A DNA stretch of 15,738 bases from Bacteroidales bacterium (GTDB lineage Bacteria > Bacteroidota > Bacteroidia > Bacteroidales > UBA10428). The position numbers and the translations under genes were made by a program. Shown here piece after piece: positions 6,188 through 14,256 of the stretch. The DNA is taken from assembly GCA_030626465.1 (NCBI GenBank), contig DAOUOU010000048.1, positions 1 to 15,738 on the forward strand, in the 5' to 3' direction. The notes below the pieces were generated by a model that was not told the origin of the DNA, ran no database searches, and saw nothing but the letters and a program-made list of their open reading frames with translations. Each line of letters begins with the position of its first letter. Position 1 is the stretch's first letter.

Positions 6188-8809
6188 TTATAGTCCCATA
6201 ATTTCAATTTGTACAGGCTGGTTTGTTGTATAATTCATCCAGATAATAGTTTTTGGTTTCCCATTCACATCATATTCTCTGCCTGCTCTTAATGAATCAC
6301 CAGGTTCTAAAAACTTTCCATTTATTTTTATTTCCGGATTTTGAGCGTTACAATTTTGAAGTACCAACACTGGATTAACAACAGGGGAATCTGAATTTGC
6401 ATCGATGTTAAAACTTAATGTTTCAGAATCAATTGAGTCGAAATTATAGGCCTTTTCTTCTTTGATAAAACCTTTACTTTTACCTCCGGCAACCTTTGTT
6501 ACTATAGGTGGATTTTGCCAGTATCTTGCAAGAGGAATAAGCGCATCAATTATATTATTTGTAAACCCATAATGAACCATTGCCCCGTGTATCGGGGCCG
6601 GATCGTTAGCCCCCAGGGCAAAATGAGTTACCCTGTCGTGTGCAACAGCAAATCGCCCATCGGAAGGAACAAGGCTAACCGGCCAATGGTTCCAGGGGCC
6701 GGCAAAGGGATCATCGGTATATCGCGATTGCTCAAATTCCCCCCAGGTTGTTATTTCACCACCCTGATATATGGCAAATACCTTGTATTCCGATTTTGAA
6801 TTGAGCCATTCAATTGTTGCGTCTTTTAACTTTTGTTCCGGATTCTTATTTGGTTTTTTCCACTCGAGTTCTAAAATCTCCCCCTTAGTATTTGCAACTG
6901 TCATGGCATTCATATGAACCACATCCAAAGCTGTTTCCCCAGGATTAGTAAAGAATTGAATATCCTGAAACCCGGGTTGTTCATCATTATTAAATACTAC
7001 TTTCCTGATTGCTGTTCCATCAGGGTAGATCGTATGGTACTCGTCTGTCCAGTTTCGCTTATTGGTGCATACATACCCTACATCAACACATGGATAGCGC
7101 CAGTGAATCATCACCCTTGCATCGGAATTCTCTATTACCCGGGCATAACTATGCCTGCACTGTTTATCTGCCATGTGTTCGGAGCATCCGTGTTTTGTGA
7201 AAATCTCAGAACTCTGATCAGCCATCCACCGATTGTTGTCGGTTACATAATTTGCGGCATAATTTGTTCCATGCCAATAGACAATGCTTGCCGGATTATT
7301 GTCGAATTTCACCACAATATCTGAGTAGTCCGTTAGTCTCCACATTCTATCCCATAGTTCATGATGCGACAGGGTTTTATAGGTAGCACCAAATTTTTCG
7401 GCTACTCCTACCTCTCCCGGAAGCAAGGCTTTCTCCAGATCTGATTTTCTATCTTCGGGAAGAAAAGCACTGTAAATAGCCGAAATTTCTTTTTCGGAGA
7501 GTATTCTGTTATATATTTTCACTTCATCCAGTAGCCCTTGAATTCCATAAATAAAAGGAATATTCTGGTCGAAGTCCCTGACGTAATCCGTACATCTCTC
7601 CTTCTGGGTATTAATTCCTATGGTCAGAGGCAGAGGTTTCAGATTGATCTTCCCCTTGAAATTTGTTTCTGCCACTTTCATACCATCAACATACAATATG
7701 GCAGTATTACTACCGATCGTGGCCGTCACATGAGTCCAGGTATATAGTGGAATCACGTTCTCTGATCTGGATTCTGATCCGTTTACTTTAATGAATGGTT
7801 TCCCATAGGGATTTACACTCAAATAGAATCCATATTCTCCGAAATCTTTTGATTTATGAACCAGGGGAGCATTATTATATGGATAAACATCCAGAGCTAG
7901 CCAGGCTTCAACAGATATCTCATCGGACATCCCCGGTAATTCCTCTTCATAGCTAATACCTGTGTAGTAGCCATCGAATGCCAGAGCTGTTCCGGATACA
8001 CCTTTTTTATATACTGCTCCATGGCCAGTTATGGGTACAATCTCAATTTTGGCATAATCAATGGCGTTCTCCAGAATTTCTTTATAGATCTCTTCAAGTT
8101 CTTCCTCCTCAAAATCAGGAAAATCACCACCCCCTTCATCGAATCGGAAAGAGATATCCGGTTCAGGTAATTTTGATGCCCGGATTATTTGATTTTTAGC
8201 AACCGGTTCGGGCAACTCTCTTTCCTGGTTGCCCCAAATAACTCTACCATGGCTTATTCCATCCGTATTGAGCTGTAAAGTTTGCCTGTGAGCCATATCC
8301 TCATTAATCCATACATCATAGACGGTTTCCCTGGCATCCTTTACGACCCGATCTATTTTCCCCTTAGGGTATATTGTAAATAATTCATGAACCACATTGG
8401 TGAATCCTTCCATAATAGTGGGATCCTGCTTCATGTTTGCGTATTCCATAAACTCAATATCCGGAACATACCTCCAGTGCACCACAATCTTTTCTGGACT
8501 TTCTTCAAGAAGTCTTACATAGTTGTAATCAAAAGAATAGTCCATATCTCTTTCCGAAAAAAATTCATCAACCAGGTAGGAACCTTCAGGCGTCACCCAC
8601 CTGGGAACATATTGGGTCCGGCGTGTGAATTCAAGCTGTTTTCCTTCACCCAACACCACAATTATATCGGCATATTTTCCAAAAAAGTCTGTAGAAGTAT
8701 GCTGTACTTTAGTATAATATGCATAGAAATCATCCTGTACTATGTCAGCACCGGCACTGACGAAAACAATAAGAATCCATAGAAGGAATATTCTGATATT
8801 ACGAATCAT
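6188..8809 (-). CDS. Secreted LamG-domain protein with shared C-terminal domain plus N-terminal half-copy, copy C (873 aa)
   Basis: The signal peptide is MIRNIRIFLLWILIVFVSAG. Residues about 28-155 are a shortened, degenerate copy of the first part of the family domain: FYAYYTKV, YADIIVVL, TRRTQYVPRWVTPEG (62-76), EKIVVHWRY (106-114) and ELFTIYPKG (142-150); the CxEHM...QCR segment is missing. A LamG domain follows at about 215-447, with ALAFDGYYTGISY, ISVEAWLALDVYPY, LDEVKIYNRILSEKE and a Glu-rich insert at about 234-248. A full copy of the domain spans about 470-873: WHGTNYAANYVTDNN (512-526), CSEHMADKQCR (542-552), ENSDARVMIHWRY (560-572), YHTIYPDG (591-598), NHWPVS (707-712) and SDGR (716-719). 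This is the only one of the three copies that keeps both the EHM and HWRY histidines. It is the first of the secreted set in the operon. Its enzymatic role is unassigned. Confidence 0.85.
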   Translation of the reverse strand: MIRNIRIFLLWILIVFVSAGADIVQDDFYAYYTKVQHTSTDFFGKYADIIVVLGEGKQLEFTRRTQYVPRWVTPEGSYLVDEFFSERDMDYSFDYNYVRLLEESPEKIVVHWRYVPDIEFMEYANMKQDPTIMEGFTNVVHELFTIYPKGKIDRVVKDARETVYDVWINEDMAHRQTLQLNTDGISHGRVIWGNQERELPEPVAKNQIIRASKLPEPDISFRFDEGGGDFPDFEEEELEEIYKEILENAIDYAKIEIVPITGHGAVYKKGVSGTALAFDGYYTGISYEEELPGMSDEISVEAWLALDVYPYNNAPLVHKSKDFGEYGFYLSVNPYGKPFIKVNGSESRSENVIPLYTWTHVTATIGSNTAILYVDGMKVAETNFKGKINLKPLPLTIGINTQKERCTDYVRDFDQNIPFIYGIQGLLDEVKIYNRILSEKEISAIYSAFLPEDRKSDLEKALLPGEVGVAEKFGATYKTLSHHELWDRMWRLTDYSDIVVKFDNNPASIVYWHGTNYAANYVTDNNRWMADQSSEIFTKHGCSEHMADKQCRHSYARVIENSDARVMIHWRYPCVDVGYVCTNKRNWTDEYHTIYPDGTAIRKVVFNNDEQPGFQDIQFFTNPGETALDVVHMNAMTVANTKGEILELEWKKPNKNPEQKLKDATIEWLNSKSEYKVFAIYQGGEITTWGEFEQSRYTDDPFAGPWNHWPVSLVPSDGRFAVAHDRVTHFALGANDPAPIHGAMVHYGFTNNIIDALIPLARYWQNPPIVTKVAGGKSKGFIKEEKAYNFDSIDSETLSFNIDANSDSPVVNPVLVLQNCNAQNPEIKINGKFLEPGDSLRAGREYDVNGKPKTIIWMNYTTNQPVQIEIMGL

Positions 8810-8854
8810 TTTTATGGTAATTAATTGAATACTATTAGTAAGCTCTAGTTTTAC

Positions 8855-10036
8855 CTACAGATAATTTACAGGCAGATCAACAGCGGTCTCTTTCCATACT
8901 TTGTAAAATTCACCCACAGCTTTCCTAAACCTTGCAAAATCTGCTTTAGATTCGAATATTTGTCTGTCATTCCAAAGGACATCCCTATCATGACCGAGTA
9001 CCCGAGCTTCCGGCCAGAAAAATACCTGCCCCCAAATAAGACGATTATTCGTATTTATTCCGGGATTCTCATGAGTTCCATCTCCTTCAATTGCAATCAT
9101 TTGTTCAGTGGTAAGTACATTCTTTGTAGCAGCTTCCAAATTAAATTTGATCCACTCTGAACGTTCAGCCATGGAAACGTACCCTACCTTATTATTTTCC
9201 CGCTGATGGGCCCATGCCAGGCATATGGCCGGAGGAGTCATTCCTGTCTCTTTTGCCAGGCGTTGAATTACCGGATGTTGCATGTCTGCCTGATGTTCTG
9301 CAAACCGATCACGTCCAGGACGACGTGGCGAACCTAAAGACATATAGCCGGAAGGAACGACCTTGTTATCAATGAAATATTTAACCAGTTTCTTTTGCTG
9401 AAATAGAGGGTGTAACTCCATTTGGTTATACACCGGATGGTTAAAATCATTTGTGTCCCTAAGCAGCAGCTCCATCGTTTTTTGGGTTTGATTGGATGTG
9501 CCAATGTTTTTTACTTTTCCGCTTTTCTTAAGCTTGGTCATTTTTTCCCATACTTCCATAAACATTTCATGAATATAGGGTACCGCATCAGGATTAATTG
9601 CATCTCCATCGCATCCCGGAGGATGGTCATTTGGCCATGGCCAATGTACAACATACATATCCAGATAATCTAACTGAAGTTGCTTCAGGCTAGCCTCACA
9701 GGCAGGAATAACATCAGCCGGATTCATATGTTTGTTCCAAAGTTTGGAGAGCATAAAAAGTTCATCTCGTTTTACGAGACCTAATTTAATGGCCTTGTCT
9801 GTTGCTCTTCCTACTACAGCTTCATTTTGATAGGCAGTTGCGCAATCCAGATGTCGGTATCCAAGTCGAATAGATTCAACTATGATGTCTTCCATATTAT
9901 CGATCAGATCCGGGTTATCCGAATGAAATGTTCCCATAGCAGCCTGCTGCATATGTGTTCCATCCGGTAAAACCAACTGAGCAACCTTTTTAGGATCAAT
10001 CGGTTTTATATTCTGATTTAGAAAGTTAAAACTCAT
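8855..10036 (-). CDS. Aldo/keto reductase, candidate aldose reductase
   Basis: The 393-aa protein shows the AKR catalytic tetrad: Asp64 and Tyr69 in GYRHLDCATAYQNE, Lys98 in LSKLW, and His131 in DMYVVHWPWP. NQMELHPLFQQKKL matches the usual barrel strand of the family. The usual NADPH motif with IPKS followed by Arg is replaced by VSMAERSEW (about residues 284-292), so cofactor preference may differ. A C-terminal extension of about 60 residues (from about 334), with FWPEARVLGHDR, exceeds typical family length (about 280-330). No signal peptide is present, so it is cytoplasmic. It starts 13 bases after the kinase stop. With a zinc dehydrogenase and a fructokinase-like kinase next to it, reduction of an imported aldose to an alditol is a reasonable inference. 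Oxidation of an alcohol or aldehyde product is the alternative. Confidence 0.88.
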   Translation of the reverse strand: MSFNFLNQNIKPIDPKKVAQLVLPDGTHMQQAAMGTFHSDNPDLIDNMEDIIVESIRLGYRHLDCATAYQNEAVVGRATDKAIKLGLVKRDELFMLSKLWNKHMNPADVIPACEASLKQLQLDYLDMYVVHWPWPNDHPPGCDGDAINPDAVPYIHEMFMEVWEKMTKLKKSGKVKNIGTSNQTQKTMELLLRDTNDFNHPVYNQMELHPLFQQKKLVKYFIDNKVVPSGYMSLGSPRRPGRDRFAEHQADMQHPVIQRLAKETGMTPPAICLAWAHQRENNKVGYVSMAERSEWIKFNLEAATKNVLTTEQMIAIEGDGTHENPGINTNNRLIWGQVFFWPEARVLGHDRDVLWNDRQIFESKADFARFRKAVGEFYKVWKETAVDLPVNYL

Positions 10037-10049
10037 TAAAATGTACTTT

Positions 10050-10949
10050 TTATATTCTACTGTCTATTTGGTTTAGTAAATGTTCAGGGAGCTTCGGTGT
10101 AGCTCCGTGCATTGTACATACAAAGGCTGCCACATTCGTAGCAGCAGAGTGTATTTCTTCGAGTTTCATCTTATTAAGCATACCTGAAATTAATATGGCT
10201 GTGAAAGAATCTCCAGCACCCACTGTATCAGCAACCCTTATTGTAGGAACCTCGCAGTAGGATTTTTCAGTTTTGGTAAACAAGAGGCTGCCCTTACTGC
10301 CTTTCGTGAAGGCAATTAGCATTAACTGGAAATCATCCGCAAGTTGTTTCAAGCGACTTTCTTCATCGCCCTGGCATCCGAAATATTCACTCACAATTAG
10401 CAATTCATCATCATTTAGTTTGAGTACATTGGCCAGTTCGAGAGACTTTTCAATAATCTCCTGGTTATAGAAGGATTGACGCAGATTAATATCAAATACC
10501 CTCAGGCATTCGGATTTTGTAATTTCAAGAAATTGTAGAATGGTATTTCGGGAAACATCGTTTCTTTGCGCAAGACTACCAAAGCAAACGGCATCCATTT
10601 CCCTGGCCAGCGGAATGATCCCATCCGGGAATTCTATATTATCCCAGGCTGCATTCTCATGAATGGTGTAATTGGGAATCCCTGAGTCGTTCAGTTTTAC
10701 AGTTACCATACCCGTAGGATAACCGGACATGGTTTGAATAAAATCAGCCTTTAATTTCAATTGATTAAGTACCCTGAGAATCTCTTCTCCTTCTATATCG
10801 GTACCAATTGCGCTAACAATATAGGCATCGCATCCGGTTTGAAGTGCATGAAAGGCAAAATTACAGGGAGCACCCCCCAGCTGTTTCCCTTGCGGAAGAA
10901 CGTCCCAGAGTAATTCACCAAGACCCGCTACTTTATAGTTACAATTCAT
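10050..10949 (-). CDS. PfkB-family carbohydrate kinase, fructokinase-like
   Basis: The 299-aa protein has the PfkB N-terminal signature (GELLWDVLPQGKQLGGAPCNF, residues 11-31) with the GG substrate-binding turn, and the C-terminal signature DTVGAGDSFTA with catalytic Asp247 and the GAGD anion hole. The segments WDNIEFPDG, VCFGSLAQRNDVSR, VFDINLRQSFY and LKLNDDELL resemble, from memory, the fructokinases of Bacteroides. Fructose or another ketohexose is therefore the most likely substrate, phosphorylated with ATP in the cytosol; 2-keto-3-deoxygluconate or tagatose remain possible. It lies 11 bases downstream of the zinc dehydrogenase and 13 upstream of the aldo/keto reductase, so the three are almost certainly co-translated parts of one pathway. 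Confidence 0.88.
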   Translation of the reverse strand: MNCNYKVAGLGELLWDVLPQGKQLGGAPCNFAFHALQTGCDAYIVSAIGTDIEGEEILRVLNQLKLKADFIQTMSGYPTGMVTVKLNDSGIPNYTIHENAAWDNIEFPDGIIPLAREMDAVCFGSLAQRNDVSRNTILQFLEITKSECLRVFDINLRQSFYNQEIIEKSLELANVLKLNDDELLIVSEYFGCQGDEESRLKQLADDFQLMLIAFTKGSKGSLLFTKTEKSYCEVPTIRVADTVGAGDSFTAILISGMLNKMKLEEIHSAATNVAAFVCTMHGATPKLPEHLLNQIDSRI

Positions 10950-10960
10950 ATATAAGTTAG

Positions 10961-11983
10961 CTATAAGTCAATCATTACTTTCATTGTTTTATCGCCCCGC
11001 CTTTCGATATACTTATAAGCTTCACTATATTGGTCAAAAGGAAAGTGTTGGGTGATGAGGGGTTCGGTTTTTATCTTTCCCTTTGAAATTAGTGATACAG
11101 CTTCTTCATAATCCTCCTGGCGGTACATCATCGATCCAAAAACATTGAGTTCATGCTCTCCTAAGAAGAACATATTGACCGTAGGATTCTTAGCAAATAC
11201 CCCCAGTATAATTACTTCTCCTCCCTTTTCTACATTAGCCATTAACGAATCCAGCGATGCCTGAACTCCTGCAGCTTCAAAACCCACCTGAAATCCTTCT
11301 TTACCAAAGAATGCTTTTACTCCCTTATCAAAGTCCAGGGTTTTTACGTTAAACGCACAATCTATACCGCACTCTTTTGCTTTATTTAAACGATACTCAC
11401 TAATATCTGTTATAAGTACTTTCTTAGCTCCGCGTGCCTTCACAAATTGTGCTACCAAATTACCAATAGTACCTGCTCCGGCAACAACCACATTTTTACC
11501 TTTTAAGTCGGAGCTCCGGTTGGTTGAATGTGCTCCTACAGCGGCAGGTTCAATCATGGCACCTTGTTCAAAACTCATCGATTCAGGAAACACCACCAGG
11601 CGGTCTTCAGGTACCACAAAGTAATCCTGGGCAACTCCGGGAGCCTGAAATCCCTGGACTTTTAATTCCTGACAGGCATTATATTGCCCACGCAAGCAGG
11701 GTTTGCATTTCCCGCAAACGAGCTGTGGACGGGCAGTTGCTCTCATCCCTGGCTTTGCTTTCGTTACTGCTTGTCCGACAGCTTCAATGCTTGCAGCGTA
11801 CTCGTGACCCTGGACTACTGGATAGGGAGTTGCGGGATGCTCTCCATGAAAAACATGAATATCGCTGCCACAAACTCCGATTCTCCGGATCCTAAGTAGT
11901 ACCTCATTGGCCGCCAGTTTTCCCGGTTCACTTACTTCCTTGTGTTCAATTACACCTGGTGAAGTCATAATTGCTTGTCTCAT
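10961..11983 (-). CDS. Zinc-dependent medium-chain dehydrogenase, polyol/sorbitol dehydrogenase-like
   Basis: I chose the ATG at 11983 (MRQAIMTSPG, 340 aa). The open frame extends upstream to a GTG at 12049, but those 22 codons cross a strong hairpin and look unlike the family's N terminus, and 340 aa is the normal length. A purine-rich AGAAGTGGAA lies just before this ATG. Catalytic zinc ligands are Cys38 (GVCGSD) and His60/Glu61 (GHEYA). The structural zinc lobe has four Cys at 90, 93, 96 and 104. The Rossmann motif VVAGAGTIGNLVAQF is followed by the acidic residue of TDIS, favouring NAD+. It probably oxidises a sugar alcohol or related hydroxyl to a ketose. A threonine-dehydrogenase-like activity is a less likely alternative given the neighbours. 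Confidence 0.88.
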   Translation of the reverse strand: MRQAIMTSPGVIEHKEVSEPGKLAANEVLLRIRRIGVCGSDIHVFHGEHPATPYPVVQGHEYAASIEAVGQAVTKAKPGMRATARPQLVCGKCKPCLRGQYNACQELKVQGFQAPGVAQDYFVVPEDRLVVFPESMSFEQGAMIEPAAVGAHSTNRSSDLKGKNVVVAGAGTIGNLVAQFVKARGAKKVLITDISEYRLNKAKECGIDCAFNVKTLDFDKGVKAFFGKEGFQVGFEAAGVQASLDSLMANVEKGGEVIILGVFAKNPTVNMFFLGEHELNVFGSMMYRQEDYEEAVSLISKGKIKTEPLITQHFPFDQYSEAYKYIERRGDKTMKVMIDL

Positions 11984-12018
11984 TTCCACTTCTTTTAAAT
12001 AAATACTTTTTGGAAAAG

Positions 12019-12042
12019 CCGGGCAGAGGTTAGGCTGCCCGG
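12019..12042 (-). terminator. 8-bp GC-rich hairpin between symporter and dehydrogenase genes (attenuator or processing site)
   Basis: CCGGGCAG and CTGCCCGG pair perfectly across an 8-base loop. On the minus strand the stem is followed by CTTTTCC rather than a long T-run, so it is a weak terminator or an mRNA-stabilising or processing hairpin. It sits in the 171-base gap between the symporter stop (12155) and the dehydrogenase ATG (11983), the largest gap inside the operon. That position would allow the transporter and catabolic parts to be expressed at different levels. The rest of the gap shows no gene. Confidence 0.6.
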
Positions 12043-12154
12043 AAACCACTCAAACTTATCACTACTCTTTTTGTCTCTATTCCTCATATGAAAAACGTCA
12101 TGTTAAATTAATTGTAGTATTTCACAAATTCACCTCTGGTTCTGATCTGAATTG

Positions 12155-13789
12155 TTAGAATATCAAATACAGAACTATGAGCGTTAATATCAAGATACCA
12201 GACCATAAGCGTACATCTTTTATTCCCTTGAATTCATCTTTAACCAATACCGCCAGTGGGCTATCCCACGTGTAATTATCAATAATGTGTTTAGGAGGTC
12301 TTAGAGTTAAATAACTTATGGAGAAATAAATAATGGCACATAAAACAAATAGCCACCATGCCTGCATCATAAATGGGATATGCAATCCTTTGGTAAGGAA
12401 CATATAACCACTTATTGGCTCAAAATCGATGCAGAAAGCAATGATACCCAAAGCAAGACCTGTAATTAGCGTAATAAATGCTGCCTGTTTGGTACCTCGT
12501 TTTGAAAAAACACCGAATAAGAATACCACCGCGACAGGAGGGGCAATAGCGGCTGCAATCTTATTGATAGCTTCAAAAATACTGGAGAATTTATCGCCCT
12601 GAGTAGACCAGGCCATGGCAAGCAGCATGACAACAATAGCGGCATAACGTCCTATTTTTATCTGGTTCTTATCGGAAGCTGCCGGATTTATCCGCTTAAC
12701 GATATCAACCGCAACCAGGGTGGCCGAACTGTTTAAAGCAGCAGCTATAGTACTCATCAATGCGGCCAGCAGGGTAGCGGCCATAAGCCCTCTGATGCCT
12801 ATGGGCAAAAGTTGGTTGATCATTACCGGAAGGGCCATGTTGGCATTTGTCCCAATTATATCCTTAAAGAGCACGTAAGCAATAACTCCGGGAAACACTA
12901 AAATAAAGACCGGTAAAAGTTTGAGGAAGCCTGCAAAAATAGGTCCCAGCTGTGCATCCTGTTTTGATTTTGCCCCCAACACTCTTTGTACAATAGTCTG
13001 GTCGGAACACCAGTACCACAAGCCTAAAACAGGATATCCCAGCAAACAGGCATACCAGGTAAGTCCTGTATCACCACCCAGTGCCTCCAGACTTTTTTTA
13101 GTGTGAAGCATATTTAGCTGTCCGGGTTTGAGGTTCGCCTTAAATTCAGCCAGGTTATCAACCCCTATGTCTGAAAGTGCGAAGACGGCAAATCCGGTGA
13201 GTACAATTGCACCCAGGATAAGAATAACAGACTGTATAGTTTCGGTGACAACAACAGCTTTCAACCCTCCCAGTACTGTATAAATAGTAGTGACAATTGA
13301 TATTACCAATATAGAGGTAACAACGCTTATGCCAAAGAATATTTCAAAAACAACTGCCCCGGCATACAAACTCATACCGATATGTACAAACAGAGCCCCG
13401 ATAATGGCAATAAAAGCCATTACTGTTCTTGAACGTGAATCATACCTCTTTTCCAGAAATTCAGGTAAGGTTGAAATTCTGCTCTTAAAATAGAAAGGAG
13501 CAAATATTAATCCGAGCATGATAAGTGTTATGGAGGCCAGCCATTCAAAATTACCCCATACAAGACCTTCGTTATAGCCGGAGGCTGCCAGACCTACAAG
13601 GTGGATTGTTGAAATATTTGAAGCAAATAAAGCCGCTCCGACAAGCATCCAATTCAATCCGCGTCCTGCCAGAAAATAACCATCGCTGGTCATCTTTTTT
13701 AACCTGACAGACATTATACCAATAACTAAAATTCCTACCAGGTAAATAATGATAATTGATGAATCAATTAAATTTATCTTCTCACTCAT
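12155..13789 (-). CDS. Sodium/solute symporter (SSS family), sugar transporter-like
   Basis: The 544-aa inner-membrane protein has about 14 hydrophobic segments. SSS features include YFLAGRGLNWMLVGAALFAS with NIST in the first unwound helix (about residues 38-61), the GGLKAVVVTETIQS family signature (174-187), YWCSDQTIVQRVLGAKS (259-275) corresponding to the sugar-proximal region of vSGLT-type transporters, and ALMSTIAAALNSSATL (343-358) carrying the Ser/Thr residues typical of the Na2 site. It would import a monosaccharide or a small uronate-type sugar with Na+. It lies 21 bases after the pyranase gene and is followed by the hairpin-containing gap. Substrate specificity cannot be read directly. 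Confidence 0.92.
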   Translation of the reverse strand: MSEKINLIDSSIIIIYLVGILVIGIMSVRLKKMTSDGYFLAGRGLNWMLVGAALFASNISTIHLVGLAASGYNEGLVWGNFEWLASITLIMLGLIFAPFYFKSRISTLPEFLEKRYDSRSRTVMAFIAIIGALFVHIGMSLYAGAVVFEIFFGISVVTSILVISIVTTIYTVLGGLKAVVVTETIQSVILILGAIVLTGFAVFALSDIGVDNLAEFKANLKPGQLNMLHTKKSLEALGGDTGLTWYACLLGYPVLGLWYWCSDQTIVQRVLGAKSKQDAQLGPIFAGFLKLLPVFILVFPGVIAYVLFKDIIGTNANMALPVMINQLLPIGIRGLMAATLLAALMSTIAAALNSSATLVAVDIVKRINPAASDKNQIKIGRYAAIVVMLLAMAWSTQGDKFSSIFEAINKIAAAIAPPVAVVFLFGVFSKRGTKQAAFITLITGLALGIIAFCIDFEPISGYMFLTKGLHIPFMMQAWWLFVLCAIIYFSISYLTLRPPKHIIDNYTWDSPLAVLVKDEFKGIKDVRLWSGILILTLIVLYLIF

Positions 13790-13810
13790 AGATTAAAGTA
13801 TTTATTGGGC

Positions 13811-14233
13811 TTATGATTCATTTTCGCAATACCATCTGTTTCCGGCACCTGAGACCAATATGACATTTCCGTAAGCTGTAAAATCTCCCGTCCGGATAAC
13901 AGCCTTTACAGCTTTGGCTATTGTTTTTAATTCGGCATGATCAATGGTTTCAACTTCAACCTTCTTTCCAAACGATTTCGATATTCCTTTAAATAGGGCA
14001 GGATTGATTTCCCGGGTTTGACACGCCATGATCATTTTTTCGACAGAAAAGAACTTGTTTAATTCATGTAAGGTTTCTAAAACCATCGGCTTATTCTCCG
14101 CTAACGAAATATCGACTACTTCAATGCCTTTTGGAATAGCGAAACCGGCATCGCATACCATTAGTAAGTCACCATGTCCTTGTTCAGAGATCAGTCTAGA
14201 TATTCCCCTGTTAATAGTTCCTAGTTCCTTCAT
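13811..14233 (-). CDS. rbsD: RbsD/FucU-family sugar pyranase/mutarotase
   Basis: I chose the ATG at 14233 (MKELGTINRG, 140 aa) rather than an in-frame TTG five codons upstream, because RbsD proteins begin with this MK-x-x-G-x-x-N pattern. The family marks are EQGHGD with the catalytic His20, VCDAGFAIPKG (26-36), CQTREINPALF (71-81), and the C-terminal VIRTGDFTAYGNVILVSGAG (112-131) carrying the conserved Tyr and Asn. The protein interconverts pyranose and furanose or open forms (ribose) or anomers (fucose). Which sugar is used here is unknown; the operon lacks a ribokinase-like context and suggests a hexose. It is the first intact gene of the operon and precedes the symporter. Confidence 0.85.
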   Translation of the reverse strand: MKELGTINRGISRLISEQGHGDLLMVCDAGFAIPKGIEVVDISLAENKPMVLETLHELNKFFSVEKMIMACQTREINPALFKGISKSFGKKVEVETIDHAELKTIAKAVKAVIRTGDFTAYGNVILVSGAGNRWYCENES

Positions 14234-14256
14234 GTATAATCGTTTCAATCATAGTT

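Noticed and set aside
8387..8782. 131-codon plus-strand frame opposite the start of copy C
   Set aside because: It mirrors the coding strand of a convincing signal peptide and domain; no independent protein features are seen.
11524..11899. Overlapping 123- and 71-codon plus-strand frames opposite the zinc dehydrogenase
   Set aside because: They are shadows of the well-supported dehydrogenase, covering its zinc-binding region in reverse.
11984..12049. 22-codon upstream extension of the dehydrogenase from a GTG
   Set aside because: It crosses the GC-rich hairpin, has no family similarity, and the internal ATG gives the normal family length.
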